From: Methylocapsa sp036561105
GTDB taxonomy: Bacteria; Pseudomonadota; Alphaproteobacteria; Rhizobiales; Beijerinckiaceae
Reading direction: 5' to 3'
Assembly: GCA_036561105.1 (NCBI GenBank)
Contig: DATBPZ010000060.1
Location: forward strand, 32,430-96,429
Length of the DNA: 64,000 nt
The notes beneath the pieces were generated by a model, which saw only the letters and a list, made by a program, of their open reading frames with translations, was not told the DNA's origin and searched no databases. The position numbers and the translations under genes were made by a program. The stretch's first letter is position 1, and each line of letters starts with the position of its first letter. Positions 9,491-17,067 of the stretch are shown here, in pieces.

Positions 9491-9521
9491 GCGCGCGATC
9501 CCAAACGCAGGGATCGCGCGC
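9491..9521. terminator. Hairpin between convergent genes
   Basis: GCGCGCGATCCC and GGGATCGCGCGC form a perfect 12-bp stem with a seven-base loop, between the stop of the DUF4337 gene and the stop of the convergent minus-strand gene. There is no T-run on either side, so it may be a bidirectional rho-assisted terminator or mRNA-stabilising hairpin. Confidence 0.6.
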
Positions 9522-9543
9522 ACGCGACATCCAAGGGGCGCTG

Positions 9544-10338
9544 TTACCCTTTCAAATGCTTGTTGCACTCGCTCCAATAGCCGCCACCCTTCTGAATCCA
9601 TTTCAGGCCGCCATTGGCATTGGTTGCTTTGTTGGCCTTATATTGTTCGGAACAGGTTTTGAGCCGCGCCTTGTAAGGCGTTTCCTTGGCAAAGTTGGGT
9701 GACACCGCCGAAGGGAAAATCGCTGTGCTCGGTGCCGCCGCCGCCACCGGCGCTGCCGTTGCCTTTTTCGCGGGCGCTTTCTTCAGAGGGTTGGCGGGAG
9801 CGGGAGCCGCCACCGGCGCGGGCGGCGTGACAGCCGGCGGCGGTGCCTCCGCCGCAACAGGCGCAGGGGGCGGCTCCTCGACCGGTGGCGGGGCTTCGGC
9901 GACCGGGGGCGGGGCTGCCTCGACCGGCGGCGCCGCGGCAACCGCAGGCGCCGGCGCTTCGCTTGTGGCCGCCGTGGCGGGCGGGTTCGCCTTCACTTCG
10001 GCCGTGCATTTGCTGTAAAATTGCGGCCAAGTATCACCGTTCAATGCATTCGCCGCCTTGGCCGCCTGGTACTTTTCGCTGCAGATATGGCGCACATCGA
10101 CAGGCGGGGGCGCCGCTGCGGCCTCGGAGGCAGCCGCGCTTTCCTTGGCTTCCGCCGTGCATTTGCTGTAAAATTGCGGCCAAGTGTCGCCGTTCAATGT
10201 GCCCCCCGCTTTCGCGGCCTGGTATTTTTCGCTGCACAAGTGACGAATGTCTTCGGCGGCTTGTCCTACAGTCACGGCGCCAAACAAGAGCGACGCCACG
10301 GAGACGCCGGCAAGTATAAAAGCGCGGCCAACAAACAT
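9544..10338 (-). CDS. Secreted Pro/Ala-rich protein with three two-cysteine repeats
   Basis: 264 residues. A signal peptide (about 1-28, ending VGQAAED) is followed by two near-identical repeats at about residues 30-63 and 81-114, pattern HxCSEKYQAAK...LNGDTWPQFYSKCTAE. A long Ala/Pro/Glu linker (115-220) follows, then a diverged third repeat at 225-262 (TCSEQYKANK...WSECNKHLKG). Each repeat has exactly two Cys (35/60, 86/111, 229/258), which suggests one disulfide per module in the periplasm or at the cell surface. The ATG at 10338 has a GGAGG six bases away and is preferred to the frame's earlier start. I do not recognise a characterised family; the modules loosely resemble small PsiF-like secreted repeats. 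Confidence 0.75.
   Translation of the reverse strand: MFVGRAFILAGVSVASLLFGAVTVGQAAEDIRHLCSEKYQAAKAGGTLNGDTWPQFYSKCTAEAKESAAASEAAAAPPPVDVRHICSEKYQAAKAANALNGDTWPQFYSKCTAEVKANPPATAATSEAPAPAVAAAPPVEAAPPPVAEAPPPVEEPPPAPVAAEAPPPAVTPPAPVAAPAPANPLKKAPAKKATAAPVAAAAPSTAIFPSAVSPNFAKETPYKARLKTCSEQYKANKATNANGGLKWIQKGGGYWSECNKHLKG
10001..10046. repeat. Direct repeat, copy 1 (tandem gene-internal duplication)
   Basis: 46 bases that recur at 10154-10199 with two mismatches, offset exactly 153 bases (51 codons). This is the DNA trace of the repeat-2/repeat-1 duplication in the secreted cysteine-repeat protein. High DNA identity suggests a fairly recent duplication or gene conversion. Confidence 0.85.
10154..10199. 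repeat. Direct repeat, copy 2
   Basis: Second copy of the 46-base repeat at 10001-10046; the two differences are both A to G as read on the plus strand. Confidence 0.85.
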
Positions 10339-10550
10339 TGAAATCCTCCGTCGAAAAATCAAAAAGAGCCGAAGCGGCAGGCGGGTTCACGGAACCTCCC
10401 GCGAAACCTGCCGCAAGTCAAATATAAACAATAGGCAACCGGGCCCTAAAAGTGCCTCGGCACAGCGCATAACGCCTCAACGAGTGCGGGCGCGGAGGCG
10501 TCGGGCCGGGCAGCCCCGCCAATGGCCGATTGACGAACAGCCTCTGGCGC

Positions 10551-11480
10551 TCAGATTTGGCCGCCAGCGGCTGCAACTTCGGCCGCGAAATCGGTCTCTT
10601 GCTTTTCGATCCCCTCGCCGAGGGCGTAGCGGACAAATGCTTTCACGCTGACCGGCGCTCCCACAGCCTTTTCCGCCTCTTTGACAGCTTGGCCGATCGT
10701 CTTGCCTGCATGCTCGGCATGGATCGAGGGTTGATCCAAGAGGCAAACTTCCTTGTAGTAGGATTTCAGCCCAGACTCGACGATCTTTTCGAGCACATGC
10801 GCGGGCTTCCCGGCATTCTTGCCTTCAAGCACGGCTCTTTCGCGCGCGACGATGGCGGGATCGAGATCGGACGAATCGAGCGCCAGCGGATTCGCGGCGG
10901 CGACATGAAGCGCGATCAAGCGCCCAAGGGGCGCCAGCGAGGGAAGATCGCCCTTCGAGTCGAGGGCAACGAGAACCCCGATTTTCCCGAGGCCTTCCGC
11001 GACCGCATTATGCACATATTGCCCAATGAATCCTTGCGCGACCTGCACCGCGGCGGCCCGCCGCAATGTCATATTCTCGCCGATCGTCGCGATGGCATTG
11101 GCGATCGCATCGGCGACCGTCCCGCCGCCGGGATAAGGCGCGGCCTTCAAGGCTTCGGCTTCGGCCGTGCCGGTTTCAACGGCAACCCGCGCGATGTTTC
11201 CGGCAAGCGCTTGGAAATCGGCGTTACGCGCTACGAAATCCGTCTCCGAATTGACCTCGACGGCAACCCCTTCGAGACCGCGGACATGAACCGCGACGAG
11301 CCCTTCGGCGGCGATGCGGCCGGATTTCTTGGCGGCCTTGGACAGCCCTTTCTTGCGCAGCCAGTCAATGGCCGCCTCGATGTCGCCCGACGTTTCGCCG
11401 AGGGCGTTCTTGCAATCCATCATGCCGGCGCCGGTCTTCTCACGAAGTTCCTTCACCATCGCCGCGGTGACGTTCGCCAT
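10551..11480 (-). CDS. tsf: Translation elongation factor Ts
   Basis: EF-Ts of 309 residues, the nucleotide exchange factor of EF-Tu. The N-terminal UBA-like domain holds the signature ELREKTGAGMMDCKNAL at about residues 11-27. The core motif EVNSETDFVARNADF lies near residue 77, and the C-terminal end HAGKTIGQAVKEAEKAVG is typical. The ATG at 11480 has AGGA about eight bases upstream; the 60 upstream codons are not conserved. It follows rpsB by 118 bases, the usual rpsB-tsf pair. The pyrH and frr genes that often follow are not present; instead a convergent-free 212-base gap leads to the divergently reading secreted-protein gene. Confidence 0.96.
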   Translation of the reverse strand: MANVTAAMVKELREKTGAGMMDCKNALGETSGDIEAAIDWLRKKGLSKAAKKSGRIAAEGLVAVHVRGLEGVAVEVNSETDFVARNADFQALAGNIARVAVETGTAEAEALKAAPYPGGGTVADAIANAIATIGENMTLRRAAAVQVAQGFIGQYVHNAVAEGLGKIGVLVALDSKGDLPSLAPLGRLIALHVAAANPLALDSSDLDPAIVARERAVLEGKNAGKPAHVLEKIVESGLKSYYKEVCLLDQPSIHAEHAGKTIGQAVKEAEKAVGAPVSVKAFVRYALGEGIEKQETDFAAEVAAAGGQI

Positions 11481-11598
11481 ATTGGGTTCCTTCATCTTCC
11501 AGAAAGCAAATGAGGCCGGCCCATCGGCCGGCAAAGGGATCGCTAGAAAAAGCCAATCGCCAATATGTCCAGCGACTTCGACAACCAGCGCGTCCCGG

Positions 11599-12642
11599 TC
11601 AGCCCGCCGTGAAACCGCGCGCCAACTCGATCCAGCCGTCGCGTTCGATACGGCCGGCAAGCTTGAGGTCGCGATCTAATTTCGCCGCATCCTCTGGGGT
11701 CATGGCGGCAATTTGCCAATAGTGGTAGATGCCCGCGTCATTCAGTTTTTTGATGATTTGCGGCCCAATGCCCGGCAATTTGATCAGGTCGTCGGGAGCG
11801 CCGCGCGGCGCCGTCAGGAGTTCAAACACAAATTCTGGCGCCTCAGGTGTCTCGCCCGCAGCGTTCTCGCCAGCGGGCAAAACCTCGGCGGCAGGCAGCA
11901 CCACCTCGGCGGCTGGCTTTTCCATTTCGCCGAAATCGATGCCAGCCGAACCCTGCGCCCGCGAAATGCCGTCGATCGCCGCGCGGGCAACAAGATCGCA
12001 ATAGAGGACGATCGCCCGTCCGGCATCGTCATTTCCGGGCACCGGAAAGGTGATCCCGTCCGGATCGGAATTGGTGTCGAGAATCGCCACCACCGGGATA
12101 TGCAACCGTTGCGCTTCCTTGATGGCCAACTGCTCTTTGTTGGTGTCGATCACAAAGATCAGATCGGGGATGCCGCCGATGTCCTTGATGCCGCCAAGCG
12201 CTTTTTCGAGCTTCTCGCGTTCCCGCGAGATCATGAGACGCTCTTTTTTGGTCAAGCCGACAGCGCCGCCCTCAAGTTGTTCGTCCAATTTGCGCAGACG
12301 CTGGATCGACGCCGAAATCGTCTTCCAATTCGTAAGCATGCCACCAAGCCAGCGCGAATTGATGTAATATTGCGCCGACCGTTTGGCGGCATCGGCGATT
12401 GCATCCTGCGCCTGCCGCTTGGTGCCGACGAACAGCACGCGGCCGCCCCGCGCGACCGTATCGGAAATCGCCTTCAAAGCCTGATGCAGCAGCGGGACTG
12501 TCTGGGCAAGATCGATGATATGGATATTGTTGCGGGCGCCAAAGATGAACGGCGCCATCTTGGGGTTCCAGCGGTGTGACTGATGGCCGAAATGAGCCCC
12601 CGATTCGAGGAGGCCGCGCATTGTGAATTCGGGCAGTGCCAT
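11599..12642 (-). CDS. rpsB: 30S ribosomal protein S2 with C-terminal extension
   Basis: 347 residues. Residues 1 to about 235 are canonical S2 (MALPEFTMRGLLESGAHFGHQ at the start, then FVGTKRQAQDAI and the PVVAILDTNSDPDGI signature). Beyond this lies a 100-residue extension: an Ala/Glu-rich linker followed by a helix-hairpin-helix-like module (LPGIGPQIIKKLNDAGIYHY, then TPEDAAKLDRDL). Extended S2 proteins of this length are known in Hyphomicrobiales. The extension resembles the LPGIGP-type domain also seen in alphaproteobacterial proteins such as extended L21; its role is not established. Transcribed with tsf from the promoter at 12769-12797. Confidence 0.95.
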   Translation of the reverse strand: MALPEFTMRGLLESGAHFGHQSHRWNPKMAPFIFGARNNIHIIDLAQTVPLLHQALKAISDTVARGGRVLFVGTKRQAQDAIADAAKRSAQYYINSRWLGGMLTNWKTISASIQRLRKLDEQLEGGAVGLTKKERLMISREREKLEKALGGIKDIGGIPDLIFVIDTNKEQLAIKEAQRLHIPVVAILDTNSDPDGITFPVPGNDDAGRAIVLYCDLVARAAIDGISRAQGSAGIDFGEMEKPAAEVVLPAAEVLPAGENAAGETPEAPEFVFELLTAPRGAPDDLIKLPGIGPQIIKKLNDAGIYHYWQIAAMTPEDAAKLDRDLKLAGRIERDGWIELARGFTAG

Positions 12643-12768
12643 GATCGTTACTTCTCCGGTTAAGGCCGCCGGGGATCGTTATGGACCGCTCTTTCCAGGA
12701 AGGAACGAGAGGCCACCGGGAGCGGCCCTTGAAGCAGGGTCGCGCGATCCTCGTGTGGAATGGATGCG

Positions 12769-12797
12769 CTTATAGGGCGGCCGGCACTGGAAAGCAA
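12769..12797 (-). promoter_or_regulatory. Putative sigma-70 promoter of rpsB-tsf
   Basis: On the minus strand, TTGCTT (12797-12792) and TATAAG (12774-12769) are separated by 17 bases. Transcription would start near 12762, giving a leader of about 120 bases before rpsB. The same two hexamers occur upstream of rpmI. Confidence 0.6.
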
Positions 12798-12894
12798 GGA
12801 AGTTGGACGCTCGCCGGCAAGAGGCGTTTTGTCGTAAAACGAGTGTTTTCGGGTTCGCAGGCCCGAAAAAGGCGACAGGGGAAGGTCCGCGAGA

Positions 12895-14382
12895 ATGAAA
12901 CCGATTGACACTGACAAAACCATTCTCGCACGGCGGGCAAAGATCGTCGCCGCCTTGCGGGAAATCCTCCCGTGCGAAGGGGTTATCGAACCGGAGGCGG
13001 GCCGCCGCCCCTATGAAAGCGACGGCCTGACCGCCTACCGTGCCCTGCCGATGGTGGTCGTCTTGCCGGAAACCGTCTCGCAAGTCCAAAAGCTGCTCGC
13101 CTATTGCCACGAACACAATGTGAAGGTGGTGGCGCGGGGCGCTGGAACCTCGCTCTCGGGGGGCGCCCTGCCGCTCGAGGACGGTGTTCTCATCTCGATG
13201 ATGAAGTTCAACAAAGTCAAGGAGATCGACTTCGCCAACCGTTTCGCGGTCGTCGAACCGGGTGTCACCAATCTCGCGATCACCCGCGCGGTCGAGGCGC
13301 AGGGCTTTTACTACGCCCCCGATCCCTCCTCCCAGATCGCTTGCTCGATTGGCGGCAATGTCGCGGAGAATTCCGGCGGCGTGCATTGCCTGAAATATGG
13401 CCTCACCACCAACAATGTGCTGGGTTGCGAGCTGGTCCTCATGACAGGTGAAATCGTCCAGCTTGGCGGGTCCCATCTTGACCAGGCGGGCTATGATCTG
13501 CTCGCACTTGTCACGGGTTCGGAGGGGATGCTTGGCGTGGTGACCGAGGTGACCGTGCGCATCCTCCGCGCCCCCGAATCGGCCCGCGCCTTGCTGGTCG
13601 CTTTCAACTCCAGCGAAGCAGCGGGGGCTTGCGTCGCAAGTATTATTGGCGCGGGCATCATTCCGGGCGGCATGGAAATGATGGACCGGCCCGCCATCCA
13701 CGCGGCGGAGGATTTTGTCCACGCGGGCTATCCGCGCGAGGCGGAAGCGCTGCTGATCATCGAACTCGACGGGCCGCCGGTCGAGGTCGACCATCTGGTG
13801 GGGCTCGTCGAGGCGATCGCGCAGACGCATGGCGCGACACACTGCAAGATTTCAAATTCCGACGCCGAGCGGCTGACGTTTTGGGCGGGCCGCAAGGCGG
13901 CGTTCCCGGCGGTTGGCCGCCTGTCGCCCGATTATTTCTGCATGGACGGCACGATCCCCCGCAAGGAATTGCCCGCGGTGCTCGCGGGTATGCGGGAGCT
14001 CTCTGAAAAGCATGGGCTGCGCGTCGCCAATGTTTTTCACGCGGGTGATGGGAACTTGCATCCATTGATCCTTTATGACGCCAACGAGCCCGGCGAACTG
14101 GCGCGCGCCGAGGAATTTGGCGCCGATATTCTCAGGCTCTGCGTCAAGCACGGCGGTGTCCTCACAGGCGAGCATGGCGTCGGCGTCGAGAAACGCGACT
14201 TGATGCCGGAGATGTTTTCAGAGATCGATCTTGCCCAGCAAATCCGCGTCAAATGCGCCTTCGACGCAAAGCAGCTGCTCAATCCAGGCAAAGTGTTTCC
14301 CGTGCTGCACCACTGCGCGGAGCTGGGACAGATGCATGTTCATGGTGGAAAATTGGCGTTCCCGGACATTCCAAGATTTTGA
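12895..14382 (+). CDS. glcD: FAD-linked oxidase, glycolate oxidase GlcD-like
   Basis: 495-residue flavoprotein of the GlcD/D-lactate dehydrogenase family. An N-terminal FAD-binding domain (about residues 50-230) holds ARGAGTSLSGGALP, PDPSSQIACSIGGNVAENS and KYGLTTNNVLG. The C-terminal oxidase domain ends with FHAGDGNLHPLI and LTGEHGVGVEKRDLM, the metal and substrate-site motifs. It should oxidise a 2-hydroxy acid such as glycolate or D-lactate. The partners glcE and glcF are not adjacent, so it may work alone or with distant subunits; D-lactate or 2-hydroxyglutarate dehydrogenase are alternatives. The start ATG follows AAGG at about 12 bases. Confidence 0.85.
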   Translation: MKPIDTDKTILARRAKIVAALREILPCEGVIEPEAGRRPYESDGLTAYRALPMVVVLPETVSQVQKLLAYCHEHNVKVVARGAGTSLSGGALPLEDGVLISMMKFNKVKEIDFANRFAVVEPGVTNLAITRAVEAQGFYYAPDPSSQIACSIGGNVAENSGGVHCLKYGLTTNNVLGCELVLMTGEIVQLGGSHLDQAGYDLLALVTGSEGMLGVVTEVTVRILRAPESARALLVAFNSSEAAGACVASIIGAGIIPGGMEMMDRPAIHAAEDFVHAGYPREAEALLIIELDGPPVEVDHLVGLVEAIAQTHGATHCKISNSDAERLTFWAGRKAAFPAVGRLSPDYFCMDGTIPRKELPAVLAGMRELSEKHGLRVANVFHAGDGNLHPLILYDANEPGELARAEEFGADILRLCVKHGGVLTGEHGVGVEKRDLMPEMFSEIDLAQQIRVKCAFDAKQLLNPGKVFPVLHHCAELGQMHVHGGKLAFPDIPRF

Positions 14383-14424
14383 AGACCGTGTTTGGAAGGT
14401 GGCGTCTCAATACGGAGGGGTGAT

Positions 14425-14453
14425 TTGGAGCAAGCGAAATCCTGGGATAGTAT
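14425..14453 (+). promoter_or_regulatory. Putative promoter for the small membrane-protein pair
   Basis: TTGGAG (14425-14430) and TAGTAT (14448-14453) with a 17-base spacer, about 110 bases before the first small ORF. Only sequence match supports it. Confidence 0.35.
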
Positions 14454-14571
14454 TACGTTGTCGCCCTGCATTTTTTTGAAAATTTGGCTCGGATAACTTA
14501 CCCGCGACCGGCGCGGTTGCGGCACTCAAGCTATAAAAATCAATGAACACGATCAGGAGGAGGACTCAAGG

Positions 14572-14712
14572 ATGGACCGCATATTGATAGTGGGCGGGGC
14601 GATGATGGCGGTTGGGATTGCCTTGGCGGGTTTTTGGGTCATGATTTCTTACCATGGCGAAAAATTCGAGATGATCGAGGATACCGTCGTGCGCTGGCTC
14701 GGCGGGGCATAA
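14572..14712 (+). CDS. Small single-pass membrane protein (46 aa)
   Basis: A 46-codon frame starting ATG after a strong AGGAGGAGG ribosome site. Residues 4-26 form one hydrophobic helix (ILIVGGAMMAVGIALAGFWV), followed by a charged tail. The strong ribosome site and the similar small membrane ORF 35 bases downstream support translation. I do not recognise a family. Confidence 0.5.
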   Translation: MDRILIVGGAMMAVGIALAGFWVMISYHGEKFEMIEDTVVRWLGGA

Positions 14713-14747
14713 GCCCCGCGGACCGTTCTCCGGCAAGGAGAATCCCC

Positions 14748-14939
14748 ATGTCGCATTTTCATCTGCACCGTCCGCCGCCCAAAGTGCCCTGGTGGCAGAA
14801 GCTTTGGGACAGCTTTCGCGCGAATTTCCCCGGCCGGTCCAGCGAGCAGGCCCGCTCGTTCGCCCTGACCGTGGTCATCTTTGCCGTCCTGTTGCTTTTG
14901 ACCCGGCTCTTTTTTGAATATCGGGGGATTCGGATTTAA
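14748..14939 (+). CDS. Small membrane protein (63 aa)
   Basis: 63 residues, ATG at 14748 with AAGGAG seven bases upstream. The N-terminal half is basic and Pro/Trp-rich (HRPPPKVPWWQKLW); one helix lies at about 39-56 (FALTVVIFAVLLLLTRLFF). It follows the 46-residue frame by 35 bases and is probably co-transcribed. Function unknown. Confidence 0.55.
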   Translation: MSHFHLHRPPPKVPWWQKLWDSFRANFPGRSSEQARSFALTVVIFAVLLLLTRLFFEYRGIRI

Positions 14940-14986
14940 CACGTGCTGCTCCGCAAGCCATCAACCTGGGAGCGGCTCGCCCGGTT

Positions 14987-15295
14987 TCAGTCGCCCCTCA
15001 GACGGTTGGTGGCGTTCATGAGGCGGATGAACAAATTCGGAGAGGTTTCGATGACGCGGACTTTCTTGCTGGGTTGCGCGCCCTCAAAGGCAATAACGTA
15101 AAGGGGCGAGAGTATTTCGCGTCCCGTGGCGGGGTCGCGAAGGTGCATGAGCTCCGACGCCGCCACCAAAAATTTTTCCGTTTCTCCATGACAGATCACG
15201 GTCAGGTCAAAAAAACGCGCATTCCGCCGCGATGGCCGCATCGTCCAATCCGCCGAAACTGCGCAGCGATCACAAAAGCAGGCCACTTTACGCAT
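14987..15295 (-). CDS. Hypothetical protein with N-terminal CxC-x2-C
   Basis: 102 residues starting MRKVACFCDRC; the ATG at 15295 has GAGGG eight bases upstream. Three clustered Cys (CFCDRC) could bind a metal, but no second cluster follows. The middle FFDLTVICHGETEKFLVAASEL and the rest resemble small conserved hypothetical proteins. It lies downstream of the ribbon-helix-helix gene on the same strand, 261 bases away. Function unknown. Confidence 0.5.
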   Translation of the reverse strand: MRKVACFCDRCAVSADWTMRPSRRNARFFDLTVICHGETEKFLVAASELMHLRDPATGREILSPLYVIAFEGAQPSKKVRVIETSPNLFIRLMNATNRLRGD

Positions 15296-15556
15296 CGGCG
15301 TTTCCCTCGTTGTCAATTCAACGCCATGGAACGCCATTGGGTTGCGAATGTTCCACCGTCGCCGCGGCACTCACAGGGCGTGTGCCGCCCGATCTTACCT
15401 GTCGGGCGGCGGTCGATTGCTTCGGCGTGCATGGCGCCACCGAGCTTTGTTATTTCATGGGTCTCTATTGCCTGGTTCCGGTGACGCTTAACGGCTTTGA
15501 CGGTCCGGTTCCAGAACCAGCGAAAAACCCCGCTTGACCCCTCAACCTGGCCCGGG

Positions 15557-15793
15557 TCAGGAAGCCTCCTGCCCCTCGCCATTCGCGGTATCGCTGATGC
15601 CGAAGTCACGGGATTTGCTGCCGCGCTCGGCCATGTGGAACCCTTCGGCGGCAAGGCCGCGCCTGAACAGCTCACGCACCGCCGCCGCGCGGCTTGGCAT
15701 GCGATTCTTAAACCGGAAATCGTCCACGAGCACCAATTCATCACTGGCAAGCATGATTTGAAGCCGCTCGCCGCGCACTCTTTGCACTGGCAT
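15557..15793 (-). CDS. Ribbon-helix-helix-like small DNA-binding protein
   Basis: 78 residues. The first 50 residues (VRGERLQIMLASDELVLVDD, then FKNRMPSRAAAVRELFRRGL) fit a ribbon-helix-helix fold: a basic beta strand followed by two helices, with the SRAAAVRELF turn typical of such regulators. The tail is polar and probably disordered. The start has a GGGAGC ribosome site. An inverted repeat lies over a putative promoter about 36 bases upstream of the start, which suggests autoregulation. No toxin-like partner is adjacent; the next minus-strand gene is the CFCDRC protein. Confidence 0.65.
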   Translation of the reverse strand: MPVQRVRGERLQIMLASDELVLVDDFRFKNRMPSRAAAVRELFRRGLAAEGFHMAERGSKSRDFGISDTANGEGQEAS

Positions 15794-16096
15794 TGTTAAG
15801 CTCCCGGTTTTGAGACCGTATTAGGTACTTACTAACAAGTAGCTTAAGACGCCTTCGCCGTCAAGTTGTAATTGCACGCCTGTTACTTAAACGCCGTCAC
15901 TGGGGCTGTGCTGTCACTGTCACCAAGGGACTAAAAATTACAAAAGCTATTAGAAGCATGAATGTAAGTATAGTAAAGATTGCAATGCAGTATTGACAAC
16001 AACATCTTCTTCACCAATACTTAAGGCACCCGGAATTTCAGGAGCTTAAGCAGGAGCGGCAGCTCAGTCTCCGCACTGCGGAGAAGAAAGTGGATC
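15794..16096. other. AT-richer intergenic gap
   Basis: 303 bases with no gene, noticeably richer in A and T than the flanks. It contains the putative promoter and inverted repeat of the minus-strand ribbon-helix-helix gene (15826-15864) and, near 16069-16085, a CTCCGCACTGCGGAG hairpin shortly before the next plus-strand gene. Confidence 0.6.
15826..15841. promoter_or_regulatory. Inverted repeat over -10 box: candidate RHH operator
   Basis: TACTT and AAGTA separated by six bases. On the minus strand the right arm is part of TACTTG, placed 17 bases from TTGACG (15864-15859), so the repeat would overlap the -10 region of the ribbon-helix-helix gene's promoter. This fits autorepression; inferred from sequence only. 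Confidence 0.4.
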
Positions 16097-16423
16097 ATGC
16101 CCAAGGTCCCCCCCTTCCTTTACAATCAACCGGTATTTGATCCCGAAACGACAAGCGCCATGGTCGAGGCTTTCCTGGACGTCTGCCGAGAGCTTAATTT
16201 AGGCAGCGATAACCAAGCTAAGGAAGCCATTGCGGAGCAAATCCTCGGGTTCGCTCAACGCGGCGAACACGACCGGGAGCTCTTAGAAAAAATGGCGATC
16301 TCGGCGTGGCGGGCTGAGCATATCGTTACGGATTTCCGGCCACATCCGATTTCACCCCGGCCAGGAAATTCCGTTCCAGAGAGCCCCATCAGCTGTGGGA
16401 AGGACGGGCCCAAAGAGCCCTGA
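16097..16423 (+). CDS. Conserved hypothetical protein
   Basis: 108 residues. The helical core (AMVEAFLDVCRELNLGSDNQ through AEQILGFAQRGEHDRELLEK) is of a type common in Hyphomicrobiales genomes, where it is annotated as hypothetical, usually as a short soluble all-alpha protein. The C-terminal 30 residues are polar and Pro-rich. No catalytic or binding motif is visible. It converges on the glutathione transferase gene. Confidence 0.65.
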   Translation: MPKVPPFLYNQPVFDPETTSAMVEAFLDVCRELNLGSDNQAKEAIAEQILGFAQRGEHDRELLEKMAISAWRAEHIVTDFRPHPISPRPGNSVPESPISCGKDGPKEP

Positions 16424-16452
16424 ATTCATCGCATGTTAGCAAAATGACCGGC

Positions 16453-17055
16453 TCAGACGGCCGCCGCTTCGATCGCCTTGGCGCGCTGGAGCGCCGGGCG
16501 GGCGAGACAGCGGTCGATGTAGGCGCGAAAAATTGGCCGGGAAGGTACAAGCTTAAAGATATCGATCCCGAAATGCAGATCGAGCCCGATCATCACATCG
16601 GCCGCCGAGAATCGCTCGCCCAGCAGAAAGGGACCGGGCGTGACCGCTCCTTCCAACACATCAAAAACGCGGTCGAAATCCCCAAAGCTCGCCATCCGGG
16701 GATCGACCGGAATATTGGCGGATTTGGTGAGAAACGCGGGCTCGATACAGCCCGGCGAAAAGAACAGCCACTGGAGATAACGCCCCCGCGCCGGATCACC
16801 GAGCGGCGGCGCCAGTCCGGCTTGCGGAACGGCTTCCGCGACATAGGCGCAAATCGCGCCGGATTCGGCGACGGCCGCCGATCCGTCGGTAAGCGCCGGA
16901 ACTTTCGCCATCGGATTGATCGCGCGATAATCGGGGCTCTTTTGCTCGCCGGCCGAGAGGTCGAGCCGGACGCGTTCATAAAGAGCCCCTGCTTCTTCGA
17001 GAACCCAAAGCGCCCGCAGCGAGCGCGTCCGCGGCGCCCAATAAAGTTTCATCAT
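16453..17055 (-). CDS. Glutathione S-transferase family protein
   Basis: 200 residues. The N-terminal thioredoxin-like domain (1-80) has the Ser-containing WAPRTRSLRALWVLEEAG start, NPMAKVPAL before the cis-Pro, and ESGAICAYVAE for gamma-glutamyl binding. A helical C-terminal domain follows (FLLGERFSAADVMIGLDL). It should conjugate or use glutathione in detoxification; substrate unknown. It lies 12 bases after dnaE on the same strand and is probably read through from it. Confidence 0.88.
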   Translation of the reverse strand: MMKLYWAPRTRSLRALWVLEEAGALYERVRLDLSAGEQKSPDYRAINPMAKVPALTDGSAAVAESGAICAYVAEAVPQAGLAPPLGDPARGRYLQWLFFSPGCIEPAFLTKSANIPVDPRMASFGDFDRVFDVLEGAVTPGPFLLGERFSAADVMIGLDLHFGIDIFKLVPSRPIFRAYIDRCLARPALQRAKAIEAAAV

Positions 17056-17067
17056 CGATGCTTCCCT

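Noticed and set aside
15313..15750. 145-codon minus-strand frame overlapping the RHH gene
   Set aside because: Overlaps the better-supported ribbon-helix-helix gene in another frame and has no known pattern.
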